NCBI GenBank assembly: GCA_008330645.1
Contig: VLTN01000064.1
Coordinates: 62,001 to 126,000, forward strand
Origin: Cafeteria roenbergensis
Lineage: Eukaryota > Sar > Bigyra > Bicosoecida > Cafeteriaceae
DNA: 64,000 bases
Reading direction: 5' to 3'
The translations under genes and the position numbers were made by a program. Numbering within the stretch: position 1 is the first letter of the stretch; the number at the start of each line of letters is the position of its first letter. The notes below the pieces were generated by a model that saw nothing but the letters and a program-made list of their open reading frames with translations, was not told the DNA's origin and did no database searches. Below are positions 10,674 to 24,025 of this stretch, in pieces.

Positions 10674-12205
10674 CGCAGCGGCCAAAGCGAGAGCTCCTCG
10701 CGGACGCTCGCCTCCGAGCGGCTGTCCTCGACGCCGAAGCCCCGCAAGGTCGCCACCTTTGCGGGGGCGTCCTCTGGCAGCACGCGCCGCGGCCTCGGCC
10801 CGCTGCCGGGCGAGTTGTGTTCTGCGCCTTTCGACTCATCGCCAAGCCAGCTCTGCCGTCGCAGATGTGTGGAGAAGGCGACATTCTCGCCGCTCTCTCC
10901 GCCGAAGCGCAACAAGGGGAGGCGGAAGGCCGTGGAGGGGTGTAGGGTCGATGCCCCAGCCTCTGGCAGCTCTTGGCCTGGACGGCAGCTGGACCGGGAT
11001 CCGGTTGAAGTTGCGCCGCGAGAACAGCTTGTCGAATGCGCAGTTTCTCCGTGGCGTCAGTGTCAACAGGCAGCGAACGCTGCTGCACGACCTCGCCGCT
11101 CTTGGATAGCGATGGATGATGCACCCTCTGCAGCCACCGCCTCCGCACGCCACCCCCCAAGCAAAGTGCGGCGCCGCACGTGCGTTCCTTGAGTGGCCTC
11201 GAGCAGCAAGCTGGCCTGCACACTCTGTCTCCTGCCTTTCAAGTCCACGACACGATGCAGCGTTCGTGCACTGGCTGGCATCCACAATGCCACGCACAGC
11301 AGCAGCAGCAAGGGGAGCAACAGCAAGGGGAGCAACGGCTGCGCGAGCTCGGCGGGGTGAGTGGCGATTCCCCACTGCGGTCCCCCGCTTCCAGCCTGCA
11401 CATCGCTCAGACGGAGCAAGAACCGTGGGTCATGCTCATGCGGGCAGCGCGGGCTTGGCGCAAGAGGCGGCCGGCGCGCCATTTCAATGAGCAACCAGAA
11501 GGCCCTGCCCGAGTCCCCCAGCCATTTCAGCAAACGATACGCAGGCGAGTTCCGCGGAGCCGAGGCGGGCTGTTGTGTGCAGCTCAACTGCAGCCGCTAT
11601 TTTCCGGAGCCATCGTCAAGCGCAGGGATTGCCATCATCCGCCAATGGCTGTGCCGAGTGCTCGGCTGGGCGACGCCAGCACGATGCTGAGCCTCCGACC
11701 CCCTAACCGACGGCTGCAGCGAGGCGCTGAACGGGGACCGTGCGAGGAGGCCGCTTGCACAAAGAGCGGCTGCTTGGCTTCTGGGCAAGCCCCGGAGCCC
11801 CTCCGCTCCGTGGCGCTGCGACGCCACGCGCCCGCGGCCGGAGGATCCCCGCTCCCTGCCCCGGCGATGGCCTCGGCCCGAGAGCTGAGCGCATGCGTGA
11901 CCGCTGGGGGAGTGCTGCAAGAGGAGGCCCGCCGGACAACGGGCTGCGGTGTGTGCTCTCTCATTTGAGTTGCGGGGACGGCAGGTAGGCGGGAATCGGC
12001 GCCCGCGAGACACACGCAGCGGCCGCAAGCGACAACGCGCGTGGCGGCTTCCGGGCCGGCCTCAAACACACCACGGCGGGGTGCGGGCCTTGTCCGAGCG
12101 CTTGCCAGATGTTGCGGCGGGTAGCGTGGGCTCGGGGCAAGAAGAAAATCGGATAGCCGCCCGTCAGTCGATGCCCGGCTCAGGTGCGGTCGTGCGCTTC
12201 AGCGA
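10674..12205. other. Intergenic region, about 1.5 kb, no supported gene
   Basis: Between the 5' end of the sulfotransferase gene and the 3' end of the ATP synthase delta gene. A Gln-rich open stretch at 11255-11356 ending at a possible donor (GTGAGT at 11357) was examined, but I found no convincing following exon. A hydrophobic Leu-rich frame on the - strand around 11290-11340 also lacks support. Confidence 0.4.
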
Positions 12206-13138
12206 TCAGAGGTTCACGCCCACGGCGCGGCCGATCTCCTTGTACACCTCCAGCTCGACAACGGCCTTGGCGTGGTCCTTGGTTCCCGCGGCGGTGGAGT
12301 CGCGCTTGGCGGAGGAGATGGCAGCCATCTCGCGGACGCGGTCTGCGGGGGCGCAGGCAACGGCCAGGGCAGCAACGACATTGGCGCGTGGCTGATCTCG
12401 CGACCGTGGGAATGCACGCGCGCACTTTTTCGAGGGGCGCGCGGCCGCCGACCCGCGCTGGGGCCGGCGCCCCGGCGGCAGGGGCAGGAGAGGAGCAAGC
12501 CCCAAAGCCCGGCGGAGCAAGCAAGAATCAGGGCCGCTTGCGCGAGCAGCGGGGAGCGCCTGCGCCCACGCGCGAGCCCCAAGGCCCGGAAAGCGCAGGC
12601 AGTACGCAGGCCGAGCGCGGGGGCCGCGCCCGGAGGGGTGCCGCGGGCTGGGCAGTCGGGGGCTGGCGCTCGCCGCGGAAGTCCAGGCCGGACCGAGCGG
12701 CGGCACCGGATCAGCGCGAAGCCGCCCATCCCGCCGGGCGCCGCGCTGCAGCGGGGCCGGGCTCGGTGCGAGCAGGCACTCACCAGCGTCAAGGTCCTCG
12801 ACGCGCACGCCCTCGGGGGTGGACACGTCAATGCGGTTGTCGCCGTGCACAAAGGCAAAGCCGCCTGGCACAAAGAAGTCCTCGGAGCGGCCGTCGAGGT
12901 GGATCACGTTCACAACACCGGGGCGGAGCTCAGCGAGCATCGAGGGGGAGCTCTTCTCCACACCGAAGCGGCCGGCGCGGCCGGGGAGCGTCACGCGGGC
13001 CACCTCCGCGCCGCTGATGAGGGCGCGGGCCGGCACGGCAAGGTTGAGCCGGAGCTCGGTCGCCTCGGCGGCGGCGGCCTCGGCCTCGGCGAGCACGCGG
13101 CCGGTGGTGCTGAAGGCACGGCGGAACACGCGGTTCAT
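12206..13138 (-). CDS. ATP5F1D: Mitochondrial F1 ATP synthase delta subunit (bacterial epsilon homologue)
   Basis: Two exons: 13138-12784 and 12342-12206, joined in phase 1 across a 441-bp intron (donor G|GTGAGT, acceptor CCCCCGCAG), giving 163 residues against about 168 in animals. The N-terminus (MNRVFRRAFSTTGRVLAEA) is an Arg/Ser-rich mitochondrial presequence. The beta-sandwich domain follows (LRLNLAVPARALISGAEVA, then the LPGRAGRFGV and FFVPGGFAFVHGDNRIDV blocks typical of the family). Exon 2 supplies the C-terminal helical hairpin (RVREMAAISSAKRDSTAAG...). The subunit sits in the central stalk of F1 with gamma and epsilon, coupling proton flow to ATP synthesis. An alternative acceptor 58 bp further upstream keeps the frame, but makes the hairpin linker longer than the family norm. 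Its promoter is shared with SRP54. Confidence 0.9.
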   Translation of the reverse strand: MNRVFRRAFSTTGRVLAEAEAAAAEATELRLNLAVPARALISGAEVARVTLPGRAGRFGVEKSSPSMLAELRPGVVNVIHLDGRSEDFFVPGGFAFVHGDNRIDVSTPEGVRVEDLDAGECLLAPSPAPLQRGARRDGRLRADPVPPLGPAWTSAASASPRLPSPRHPSGRGPRARPAYCLRFPGLGARAWAQALPAARASGPDSCLLRRALGLAPLLPLPPGRRPQRGSAAARPSKKCARAFPRSRDQPRANVVAALAVACAPADRVREMAAISSAKRDSTAAGTKDHAKAVVELEVYKEIGRAVGVNL

Positions 13139-13532
13139 GGCTGCGAGCGGCTGCGCGGTGCTCCCCCGCGGCCAGTCGCCGGGCGCAGCCCGCCCTGCCC
13201 GCCCGCCTCGCGAGACGGCTCCGCCGCGATCGGCGCGCGAATCCACGTCGGCGGCCTGCGGCTCTGCCGGCCGGTGCCCGCCGCCCCTGCCCGCACGACC
13301 GCCCGCGCCGGCACGCTTGCGGGCCACGCGACGGGCCCGGACGGGTGAGGCGGGCGCTGCCAGTGCGGCGCGCACCGCGGCGCGGGCGTGGGCTTTGCGG
13401 GGCGGGGCGCGGGGGCGCAGGCGGGGACGGGCCTGCTCGGCGAGGCGCAGCAGCGAATTGCAGACACGTGCCGATGTTGCACTGCCGGCCCGAGCCACAC
13501 TGTCCGCCGCCCGCGAGCCGCAGAGAGCAGCC
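13139..13532. promoter_or_regulatory. Divergent promoter region between ATP synthase delta and SRP54
   Basis: 394 bp separate the two start codons, which point in opposite directions, so both core promoters must lie here. It is almost pure GC with no TATA-like element. Confidence 0.55.
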
Positions 13533-16230
<2,698 letters not shown>

Positions 16231-16690
16231 AGCGCGTGCCTCGCGCCATAGGGTGCGGGCGGTCGTGTGTGCTGGAGGTCTGCTCTCCGTGCCCTCACCC
16301 CCCCTGTTTTTCCGCCCCCCGCACCCCCTGGCGCGCGCGCCGTTGCGTGTTCCGCGCTTGCCAGCTCAATGTTTCACTGTGCGCCTCGAACCGCCGCGGT
16401 GTTTGGCGCGCTTGCCGCCATCGAAGCACCCCCGCCGCCGATCACGGGCACCACACCCTCGGGCCGCCACACCGCCGAGTTCGTGGCGGACAGGGGAAGG
16501 CTCTCGCTCGGCGGGGCCGGTCACGCTGGGGCGCGGGGAGCGGGGTCGGACGACATACTTGTTGGAAGCGAAACAATGCGGCGAGCGCAGGCTCGCATCA
16601 ACACACTCGCGCCACGGCTGCCCGCGGCGAGCCGAGACTGCACCGAGCGCGGCTCGCAAGCTCCGCGGCGCTCTCTGGCGCAGAGTGGCA
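16231..16690. other. Intergenic spacer SRP54-SPCS3
   Basis: 460 bp between two same-strand genes, presumably the SRP54 3' flank and the SPCS3 promoter. Nothing recognisable. Confidence 0.4.
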
Positions 16691-18121
16691 ATGAACACGC
16701 CGCACTCCCGTGCCAACGTGGTCTTCTTTTACGGCCTGAGCGTGCTGGCCGCGCTTTGCTGCGCCAACTGGGCGACGTGAGGCGGCGACGCCGGGCCCAG
16801 GCCGCGCATTGCCCGCTCGCGTGCACGGAGGCGTTGTGCTGTGGCGCGCACCGCTCGCAGCCAGGGTCCGGCGGGCGCCCGATGCCAGCGGGTGCAGTGG
16901 GGCTCGGGGCTCGGCACGTGTCGGCGCCCGGCCTTGCGGCGCCCCTCGCACACCACCCCCCCTGCCTTTTCTGCGCCTTCCCGCTCGGGCCCGTTCGCCG
17001 CAGGTCGTTCATGTACGACTACAACGTGCTGGTGACTCGGCTGGAGCCGCCCATCGTGGAGAAGCTGGGGCAGCTGCCGGTCATGTACTCTCACAACAGG
17101 CGCGACGCGTGAGGCAGCACCGCAGCGCACGCACTCTGTCCCACCCTCGCGCGCCCGCGGGCACATGACCAGGCTGCTCTGCGAGCCTGAACGGGCTGCG
17201 ATCGGTGTCCGCCTCGGGGCCGGCGCGGCTCCGCGCACACGCCCGAGCGATTGAGCGATCTGATCGGTCCACGCCGCAGTCTCGCGTCCCTGCGCCGCCA
17301 ATGCAACCCCCCCTTTGCTCCTTCCTGCCGCGTGCGCGCCGGCGTGGTCTGCCCGCAGTGCGCTGCTGTCGCTGACCGCGGACATCAACGTATCCGGCGT
17401 GTTCAACTGGAACACGAAGCAGGTGTTTGTGTACATTCAGGCTGACGTCCGCACGGTGAACGGGGCTGTGTTCCGCACAGTGGTGTGGGACCAAGTGGTG
17501 AACAGGACGGATTCGAAGGCCATCTCCCTCCGAAACGCAGAGGCCGAATACCCAGTCCTCATGGTGAGCTCGGTGCCCGCCCCCCCCCCCCCAGCCCAGC
17601 CCAGCGCGAACGCTGCAACACAAGGCGCCGCGCCTGGCGCCGGGCCCGCTCGCACCGCAAGCCCCTTCCCGCCTCTTCTACTGCGGCATTGGGCCCGCGG
17701 TTTGAGCGAGCGCGACCCAGGCCAGAGCCTCGCATCGCGATTGCGGGACGGCGGCGCGAGCAACGAGCGGCGCAATCAAGTCCCCCATCCCGCACCCCCA
17801 CAAATTTCCCCTTCGCAGCTCGACACCCGTGACACGCTTGCCGGCGCTGAGATCGCTCTGTCCGTGGCGTGGGACGTGATGCCAGTCAGCGGCGGGCTTC
17901 GCAGGATCAAGGGCCCGGCCTCCGACATGGTGTCTGGCGGCTTTGTTCCCCGCAAGCCCTGCTTCTCGCTGGCGCGGTGCAACAAGCTCCTGCCCGCTGG
18001 CAAGACGGCCGACCCGCGCGCGCTCCTTGCCTCGCTCAGCAGCGACGGCACGGGCGCCGGCGGCAGCCAGCGGCAGGACAAGGGCGCCGGCGCTGCCGCC
18101 GCCTCGAGCGACGAGTTGTGA
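16691..18121 (+). CDS. SPCS3: Signal peptidase complex subunit 3 (SPC22/23)
   Basis: Four exons: 16691-16776, 17004-17108, 17359-17563, 17819-18121 (phases 2, 2, 0); 232 residues. Exon 1 encodes the N-terminal signal anchor with the family opening MNTPHSRANVVFFYGLSVLA, very close to MNT..SRAN in animal SPCS3. Exon 3 gives the lumenal core (LTADINVSGVFNWNTKQVFV, then VVWDQVV), and exon 4 the block ending in WDVMPVSGGL. It is a single-pass ER protein that stabilises the signal peptidase catalytic subunit. The C-terminus runs about 50 residues past the usual end as a Gly/Ala/Ser-rich tail. It sits one gene downstream of SRP54, which acts one step earlier in the same route. Confidence 0.93.
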
Positions 18122-18364
18122 CTTTCCTTGCCCCGCGCGGCCCCACGAGCACGGAACGGGCGGCCCGCGCGCGCGTGTTGGGGAGGGGTAGGGGCGCGCG
18201 CGAGAGACTGCGTGCGATTGAAAGCGGTGCGTGCGCGAGGCAATCGCAACGTTGCTCCGTCGGTCAGCGCCGGCAGAGCTGCCAACGGGTGTCGGCCAGC
18301 GCTTCCTAAAGCAAACCCACCCGCCCCGCCACGCAGGAGCGCTCTCGCGCTCCGCACGAGCGCG

Positions 18365-19422
18365 ATGGGCGTTTTCGAGGACACCAAGGTGATGCTCTTG
18401 GAGCTCTGGCACCCGATGACGCAGTCCCCGGCCTGCTACGTGATCCCGGCTGTGGCAGTGTTTTGCCTGCTGCTGCAACTCGGCACGGAAGCCCTCGCGC
18501 GGCCCATGTACCTCAAGCGCCCCGGATACACGTCGGAAAAGGCAAACACGAGCACCGAAGACGCCGCGGTGCGCGTGGTGGGCCTGGTGTTTGCCGTCTA
18601 CGCGGCGACCAACTCCACCGTCATCCTCGCGACGACGAGCCCTGCAAACTGGACGCAATTCTACTTGTACGAGCCCCGCGCCGAAGTGAGACCGCCGCCC
18701 ACCGCCCGCCCAACAGCGGCGGGAGCACCGCCGCCGGGTGATCGCGCGCTGACAACGGGCTCCCCGCGGCCCTCGGGCCGGCCTCGCCCCGGCCCGGCGC
18801 GCGCCGCGTCGGCCGGCTCTGCCCATGCCTGCGCTGCCCTTGCCCCTCTCCCGGCGGCCCGTTCCCGCGCGCGCAGTCCCTGATGCATGTGGCGAGCGGC
18901 TTCTTCCTGTGGGACCTGTACTCGTGCCTGACCTCGGCCTGGGGCGGGTTCTTCACCGCCCACGCGGCCGTCAGCCTCTTTGTGTTTGCGGCATCGCTCC
19001 GACCCTTCCTCCACCACATCGGCTGCGTTTTCCTCATGTACGAGGCGAGCACGGTGTTTATGCACCTGCGCCACTTTGCCATGGAGCTCAACTGGTCCGC
19101 CACAATCCCCGGCGTGTACGATGCCCTTTCCATCGCCTTTGCCACCATGTTTTTCATCGCGCGCATCCTCATCGGCCTCCCCATTTCCGTCTACTGGTGG
19201 TGGCACATGATCGCCTACATCATGCGCGGCGAAGCCCACTCCGTCCCCGTCTACGTCGGCTACCTGTTCGCAAACGCGGTGATCACGGGACTCAATATTA
19301 TGTGGTTTTCAAAGATTGTATCGCTGGTGTCCCGCGCCATCGGCCGGGCAATGAAGGGCACCAAGACGGCGGGGAGCCTCCTCAGTCCCGACGCCCTGGG
19401 GGTGGACGAGAAGACTGCGTGA
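18365..19422 (+). CDS. TLC-domain multi-pass membrane protein (TLCD4/TMEM136-like)
   Basis: Two phase-0 exons, 18365-18685 and 18877-19422 (191-bp intron), 288 residues. Hydropathy by eye gives about six or seven membrane spans. TLC hallmarks: the second-helix block ASGFFLWDLYSCL, the HH pair in LRPFLHHIGCVFLMYE, the STVFMHLRHF block (family: S.PF.N.RW), FFIARILIGLP, and a final LNIMWFSKIV. TLC proteins include ceramide synthases and lipid-regulating proteins; this one lacks the longer Lag1 motif of ceramide synthases, so I place it with the TLCD-type proteins. Probable location ER or plasma membrane. The exact substrate or role is unknown. Confidence 0.85.
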
Positions 19423-20446
19423 GGGGAGGCCTGAGGGGAGTTGCTCGCCAGCCACAGAACCCGTTCGCCTTGCCTCCAGAGCTGCAGCGTGTGGCCCCCG
19501 CCGCGGCCCCCACCGCCTCCTCCGTCACCACGATGGGCCAGGCCTGCGCCAGCCGCCGCCTCTGCCGGGCTGTATCGTGGCTCGACGGGCGCTGGGCGAG
19601 GCGACGGCGCGGCCGAGGCCGGATGGCTCATGCGGAGGGCGTGGCACACGGCCACGGTGGAAGGAGCGCTCACAGCTTCACCACCAGCATCGCAGCTGCG
19701 GCTTCTCTGGCCGCGTCGCCTTTGAAAATGAATGCGTCACGTGTGTTTATGTGACCGCTCGACAAAAACAGCTCCGATTCGCTCTCGAGTAGCCACTGCT
19801 TGCTGCTACGAGCTGCACGCGTTGCGTGAACGTTCTTCTCCACTAAACGCGTAATAGTGTCAGCGTCGATCTGCCGTGTGCGTACCGGCGGCAGCATCGG
19901 TCCGCTTGTCGAGGCTTCGTGCCACCGAGGCCATTGAGAGTGTTATAGTTTAATGTAAGCAAACGAGACACACACGCTCACGCTCACGATCACAGACACA
20001 GACACAGACACAGACACAGACACAGACACAGACACAGACACAGACACAGACACAGACACAGACACAGACACAGACACAGACACAGACGCGGACACAGACA
20101 CGCGCGCCTCGACGCCGTGAGAAGCTGGCTGAGCGGCCCGTCCAGGCGTGATGGCGCTGCAACGCAACAATGGTCGGGCGCACTCGAGCAACAGTGCGTC
20201 CGATGGTTGTGCGTGGACGAGGGCCGGGCTGTGTGTGTGGGTGTCTATGAAAGGGTATTGTTGTGCTGATTTGGGCGAATGCAATCCATGACACGCACCG
20301 AGAAACGCGGAGGCGATCTGCCGCCCTGCCGGCAGCCGGACACCAGGAGGCGCTGCATTGGGGGCAGCGGACGAAGCGGGGGCGGGGCGAGGCGGCGGCT
20401 GTGTTGCCCCCCGCCTCACCCCGCCTGCCCGCCGGGCAAGTCCCGC
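19423..20446. other. Intergenic region with a hexanucleotide microsatellite
   Basis: Shared 3' flank of the convergent TLC (+) and C2H2 (-) genes. It is less GC-rich than the coding sequence and holds a CACAGA array. No gene seen. Confidence 0.5.
19991..20087 (+). repeat. (CACAGA)n microsatellite, about 16 units
   Basis: A perfect hexanucleotide array, continued by degenerate copies to about 20102. Non-coding. Confidence 0.95.
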
Positions 20447-23117
20447 TCAGGCCTGGGATGCAGGCGTGAGCGCAGCGTCCACCGCCGCCAGGGCGGCCCC
20501 TGCGGGGTTGGATGCCGCGGCGGAGACGGCAGGGGCGGCGGTCGAGGCCGCTGCGGCAGGGGCGGCAGCGGCGGGGAGGGCTGCGGGGAGGGCTGCGGGG
20601 AGGTTGAGGGGGAGGGAGGGGGGTCCGGCGGCCGAGGGCACTGCCAGCGCCGCGGGCACGGCGGTGGTGGTCGCCGAGACGGCTGCGGGCGCCGCCGGGG
20701 CGGCTGGCACCGCCGTTGTGACGGTGGTTGCGACGCCGCCGCTGCCGACGCCAGCGCCGAGCAGGCCTGCCGATGCGGGGTTGAAGCCCGAGATGCCCGA
20801 GGTGGCGAGCGACGCGAAGTTGAGGGGCAGGGACACGGCGGTGAAACCGGGGAGGGAAAGGGAGGTCGAGGTGATGGGAAGGGAAGTGGGCAGGCCGGCG
20901 AGGAGGGAGGGCGAGATGGACACGGGCAGCGACATGGGCACCGACCCGGAGAGCTGGAAGGAGCCGAAGTTCGCGAGGGAGTTGGCCCAGGCCGTCGCGG
21001 CGAGGCTGCTGGACCCTCCCGCGAGGCTTGAGAGGCCTGGCATGAGGGACGAGGTGAGCGACGAGGTGAGCGACGCGAGGGAGGCGGGGGTCACCCCGTG
21101 CGCGCCGGCGCTGGCCCCGAGCAGAGCGGAGAGCTGCTGTACGTCGGTGGTGCCGGGCAGCCGGAGCCCGCTCTGCACCATGGGCAGCGTCGCGCCGCTG
21201 TGGTTGCCGAAGTTGATGGTGGGGACGGTGAAGCCGCCGCCGAGGCCGAGTCCCGCCGCTGCTCCGGGCACCACGCCCGAGGCGCCGCCGGCCGCGCCCG
21301 CGGCCTTCTTCCCGCCGCGGCCGCGGCCGGACCCCGGTGCGCGGGGCGCGGAGGGGGCGCGCTTGCGCTGGGCGGCGGGGCGGCGGGCGGGGGCCTTCTC
21401 GTCGTTCTCGGCCTCGCCCTCGAGGGAGACGCCAGAGGGCGGGTCCACGAACTGGGTGAGGCCCTTGGAGCCGCGGTTCATGCCGTGGGCCCGCTGGAGG
21501 TGGCGGGTGAGGGAGCCGCGCTGGGTGAAGGTGGAGCGGCAGAGCTTGCACCGCCAGAAGCGGGAGCGGTCGTGGACGGTGTCGAGGTGGCGCTTGGAGT
21601 TGGAGCGCTTGGTGAAGCGCTTCTCGCAGAGGGCGCACTGCCACATGGCGGTGTTCCCGATGCGGATGGGGGAGGGCAGCTTGCCGTCCACGCCAACGTG
21701 GCCATCGCCGTGGGAGTCGGGGGTTTCGGAGCCGTTGGGAGCGCCGGTGGCTCCCGAGGAGGCCGCGCCGCCGGCGCCACTGCCGCCTGCTGCTGCAGCT
21801 GCGGCGGCGGCCGCCGCGGCGGCCGCCGCCGCCGCTCCGCCCGCCAGCGCCGCGGGGTTGTTTGCGGACGCGGCGTTCTGACCGGTGGCCCGGCCGGGGG
21901 CCGTGAGGCCCGGGAGGGAGATTGGGAAGGAGGAGGAGGGGAGGCCGCCCAGGCCGAGGGGGAGGGAGAGGGGCAGAGAGAGGCCCGAGCCGGAGATGCC
22001 GGCGATGGCACCCGGGGCGCCGGCGGCGGTGCCCGCAGCGGACGAGGAGGAGGAGGAGGAGGAGGAGGTGGAGGCGGCGGCCGGGTTTGCTGCCGAGGTG
22101 ACTGCCCCTGGCAGGCCCGCGGGGAGGGTGGCGAAGGAGGCGGTGAGAGACGCCAGGTTGGCCGGCAGGCTGGTGGGGAGGGTGAGAGTGGCTGAGGTGC
22201 CCGGCAGCATGGGGGCTGAGGGAGGCACTGCGGCAGCGGCAGCGGCAGCGGCTGCGGCGATGGCGGCCGAGGTGGAGGTTGCTGGCATGGCCGGCGCCGC
22301 CGAGGTTGCGGTTGCGGGCGCTGGGAGCGAGGTGCCGGGGAGCGAGACTCCGGCCAGCTGCGGTGGGCGAGCATATCGAACGGAACCAGAGAGTGGGGGG
22401 GGGGGGGAAGCGTCGTTTGGTGGCTAGCGAGGCGTGGAGGACGTGGAAGAGCTCGGACGCCGGCTGTCGATTCGAAAAACCGACCGTGCAGAGGCCGGGC
22501 GCCACGTGCAGAGGGCGCGACGGGAAGGCCCGCACGACCTCAGGGACATGGGGGCAAGGGTGGATCAAAACGAAGGCGGCTTGGTGACGGGCCCGTTGGG
22601 GGGGGGGAAGGGGGACGCGGTCGGACCGGAGGCGAACGCAAGCAGGCCAATTGCGATGCATCGGGCAGAGCGTGGCGCCGTTGGCGGCTCCTCCGGCACG
22701 GGTAGCACAGAGCGGGCGGATTGGAGCGCGCCCGGGCAACCTAGGGCGCATGCCCGGGCCATGAAGGCAGGGGAGGCTCTCAGGGGACCGTGTTGAGCCG
22801 CCTGGAACAGGCGATCGGTCCCCGCAAGCGACAATTGGCGACCTTTCCATGCGCCAAGGGCCGGATCCGCCCCACAGACGGGTTGGTGAGGCACATTGAA
22901 TCCGGCAGGGCGAGGCTCCCGGGGCGCAGGGCCCCGTGCGGGCGAGCAAGACGACGCTCACCGACGGGACTGCAGTGGCAGTTGGCGCGGCGGTTGGGGC
23001 TGCGCCCGATCCCGGGGCGGTCGGAACCGCTGGCACAGTCACGGCCGCGATTCCAGCGGCCTCGGTCTTGGGCATCATCGTTCCGCTGGCGCCAGCGGCG
23101 CTGCTGGTGCCCTGCAT
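20447..23117 (-). CDS. Two-finger C2H2 zinc finger protein
   Basis: Two phase-0 exons: 23117-22962 and 22357-20447, with a 604-bp intron (donor TCG|GTGAGC, acceptor CACCGCAG|CTG); 688 residues. Exon 1 encodes an Ala/Pro/Thr-rich start (MQGTSSAAGASGTMMPKTEA). In exon 2 two tandem C2H2 fingers lie at about nt 21650-21497: CALCEKRFTKRSNSKRHLDTVH and, after a seven-residue link, CKLCRSTFTQRGSLTRHLQRAH. Both have ideal C-x2-C-x12-H-x4-H spacing. A basic Arg/Lys/Gly patch follows (RKRAPSAPRAPGSGRGRGGKK), a likely nuclear signal. The rest is Ala/Ser/Leu/Pro-rich with recurring SLPL/SLPG-type motifs on both sides of the fingers, suggesting a disordered transcriptional regulator. DNA target unknown. 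Confidence 0.85.
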
Positions 23118-24025
23118 GCTGATGGGGGGGGGAGTTCTTGGTCGACGCTCTGCTCGGCTCTGGCAGAGGCTCTGCGAGCGCAAGGACGCGCTCTGCGGCA
23201 GCAACGAGGCTTGCGGCTGGGTCCTCAAGCGCGAACCTGGCGGTCCGGCGGGCTTTCGCGGGGGCGCGAGTGGCGGGGGGCGGCACGAGGCCGCAAGGCG
23301 AAGCGGGCCGGGGCCGACGTCGGCCGCGAACCTCGGGTCTTCTCGTTTTTGAGTTCTCGGCTCTGCCGGCGCGCGTTGCTCACTGCTTGCTCGGCGGCCC
23401 GCCGCGGTCGCACACCCCGGCCAGCGGCAAGGAGTGCGCCAGAGTTCACATGCCCGGGCGTGCTGGCGGCGATTCGCCATCGCTGGGGGTCGGGAGGCCA
23501 GCTACAGCTGTGCGGGACCTGCCCGACCGGCTCCCTTTTGCCAGCCGCCCGCCCCACGCAACACACACGGTCGGCGTAGTCGCGCACACTCGTGAAGTCC
23601 GGCGGCGCGGCGCGCGCACGGCGGCCCCAGGAGCTGCCCCCCTCGGTGTGTGCGCCAGCACTCAGCGCGCCTGGCGGCATCCCCGTTCTGCAGGACTCAG
23701 TCGCAACAAGCAGCCTCACAGCCAGGGGCGGCGGCGGCAGCGCGCTGCACGGGCCGGAAACAGAGGGCGCTTGCGGCCAAACATGGCGCGCGTCGCGTTG
23801 CCAGCCGCCGTGGCCGCCGCGCCAGCGAGCCGCGTGCTCGATGCGAGGCCGGCACCGGTCCCAAACGTCGCACACACACGGCACCGGCTCTGCCGGCGGG
23901 CGTCCCCAGAACCGCACTGTCGTGCAAAACCCGGCACTCGCCACTGGCCGAACCGGACACCGCGCCAGGGGCAGGCCTCAGTCCAGCGGACTGGGCTAGG
24001 TGCTCGGCAGGGCGCCTGGAGTGCC
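23118..24025. promoter_or_regulatory. Divergent intergenic region between C2H2 and EF-hand genes
   Basis: About 0.9 kb between two start codons pointing apart. Several long frames cross it on both strands, but none has splice or motif support. No TATA-like box noticed. Confidence 0.4.

Noticed and set aside
11255-11356. Gln-rich open stretch ending at a GTGAGT site
   Set aside because: No in-phase following exon with coding character was found, and the peptide resembles nothing known.
19950-23480. A very long open frame (over 1,100 codons) on the - strand overlapping the C2H2 gene in another frame
   Set aside because: It is an Arg/Pro/His-rich by-product of GC-rich codons and reads through a microsatellite. 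Only its segment 23117-22962 is used, as exon 1 of the C2H2 gene.
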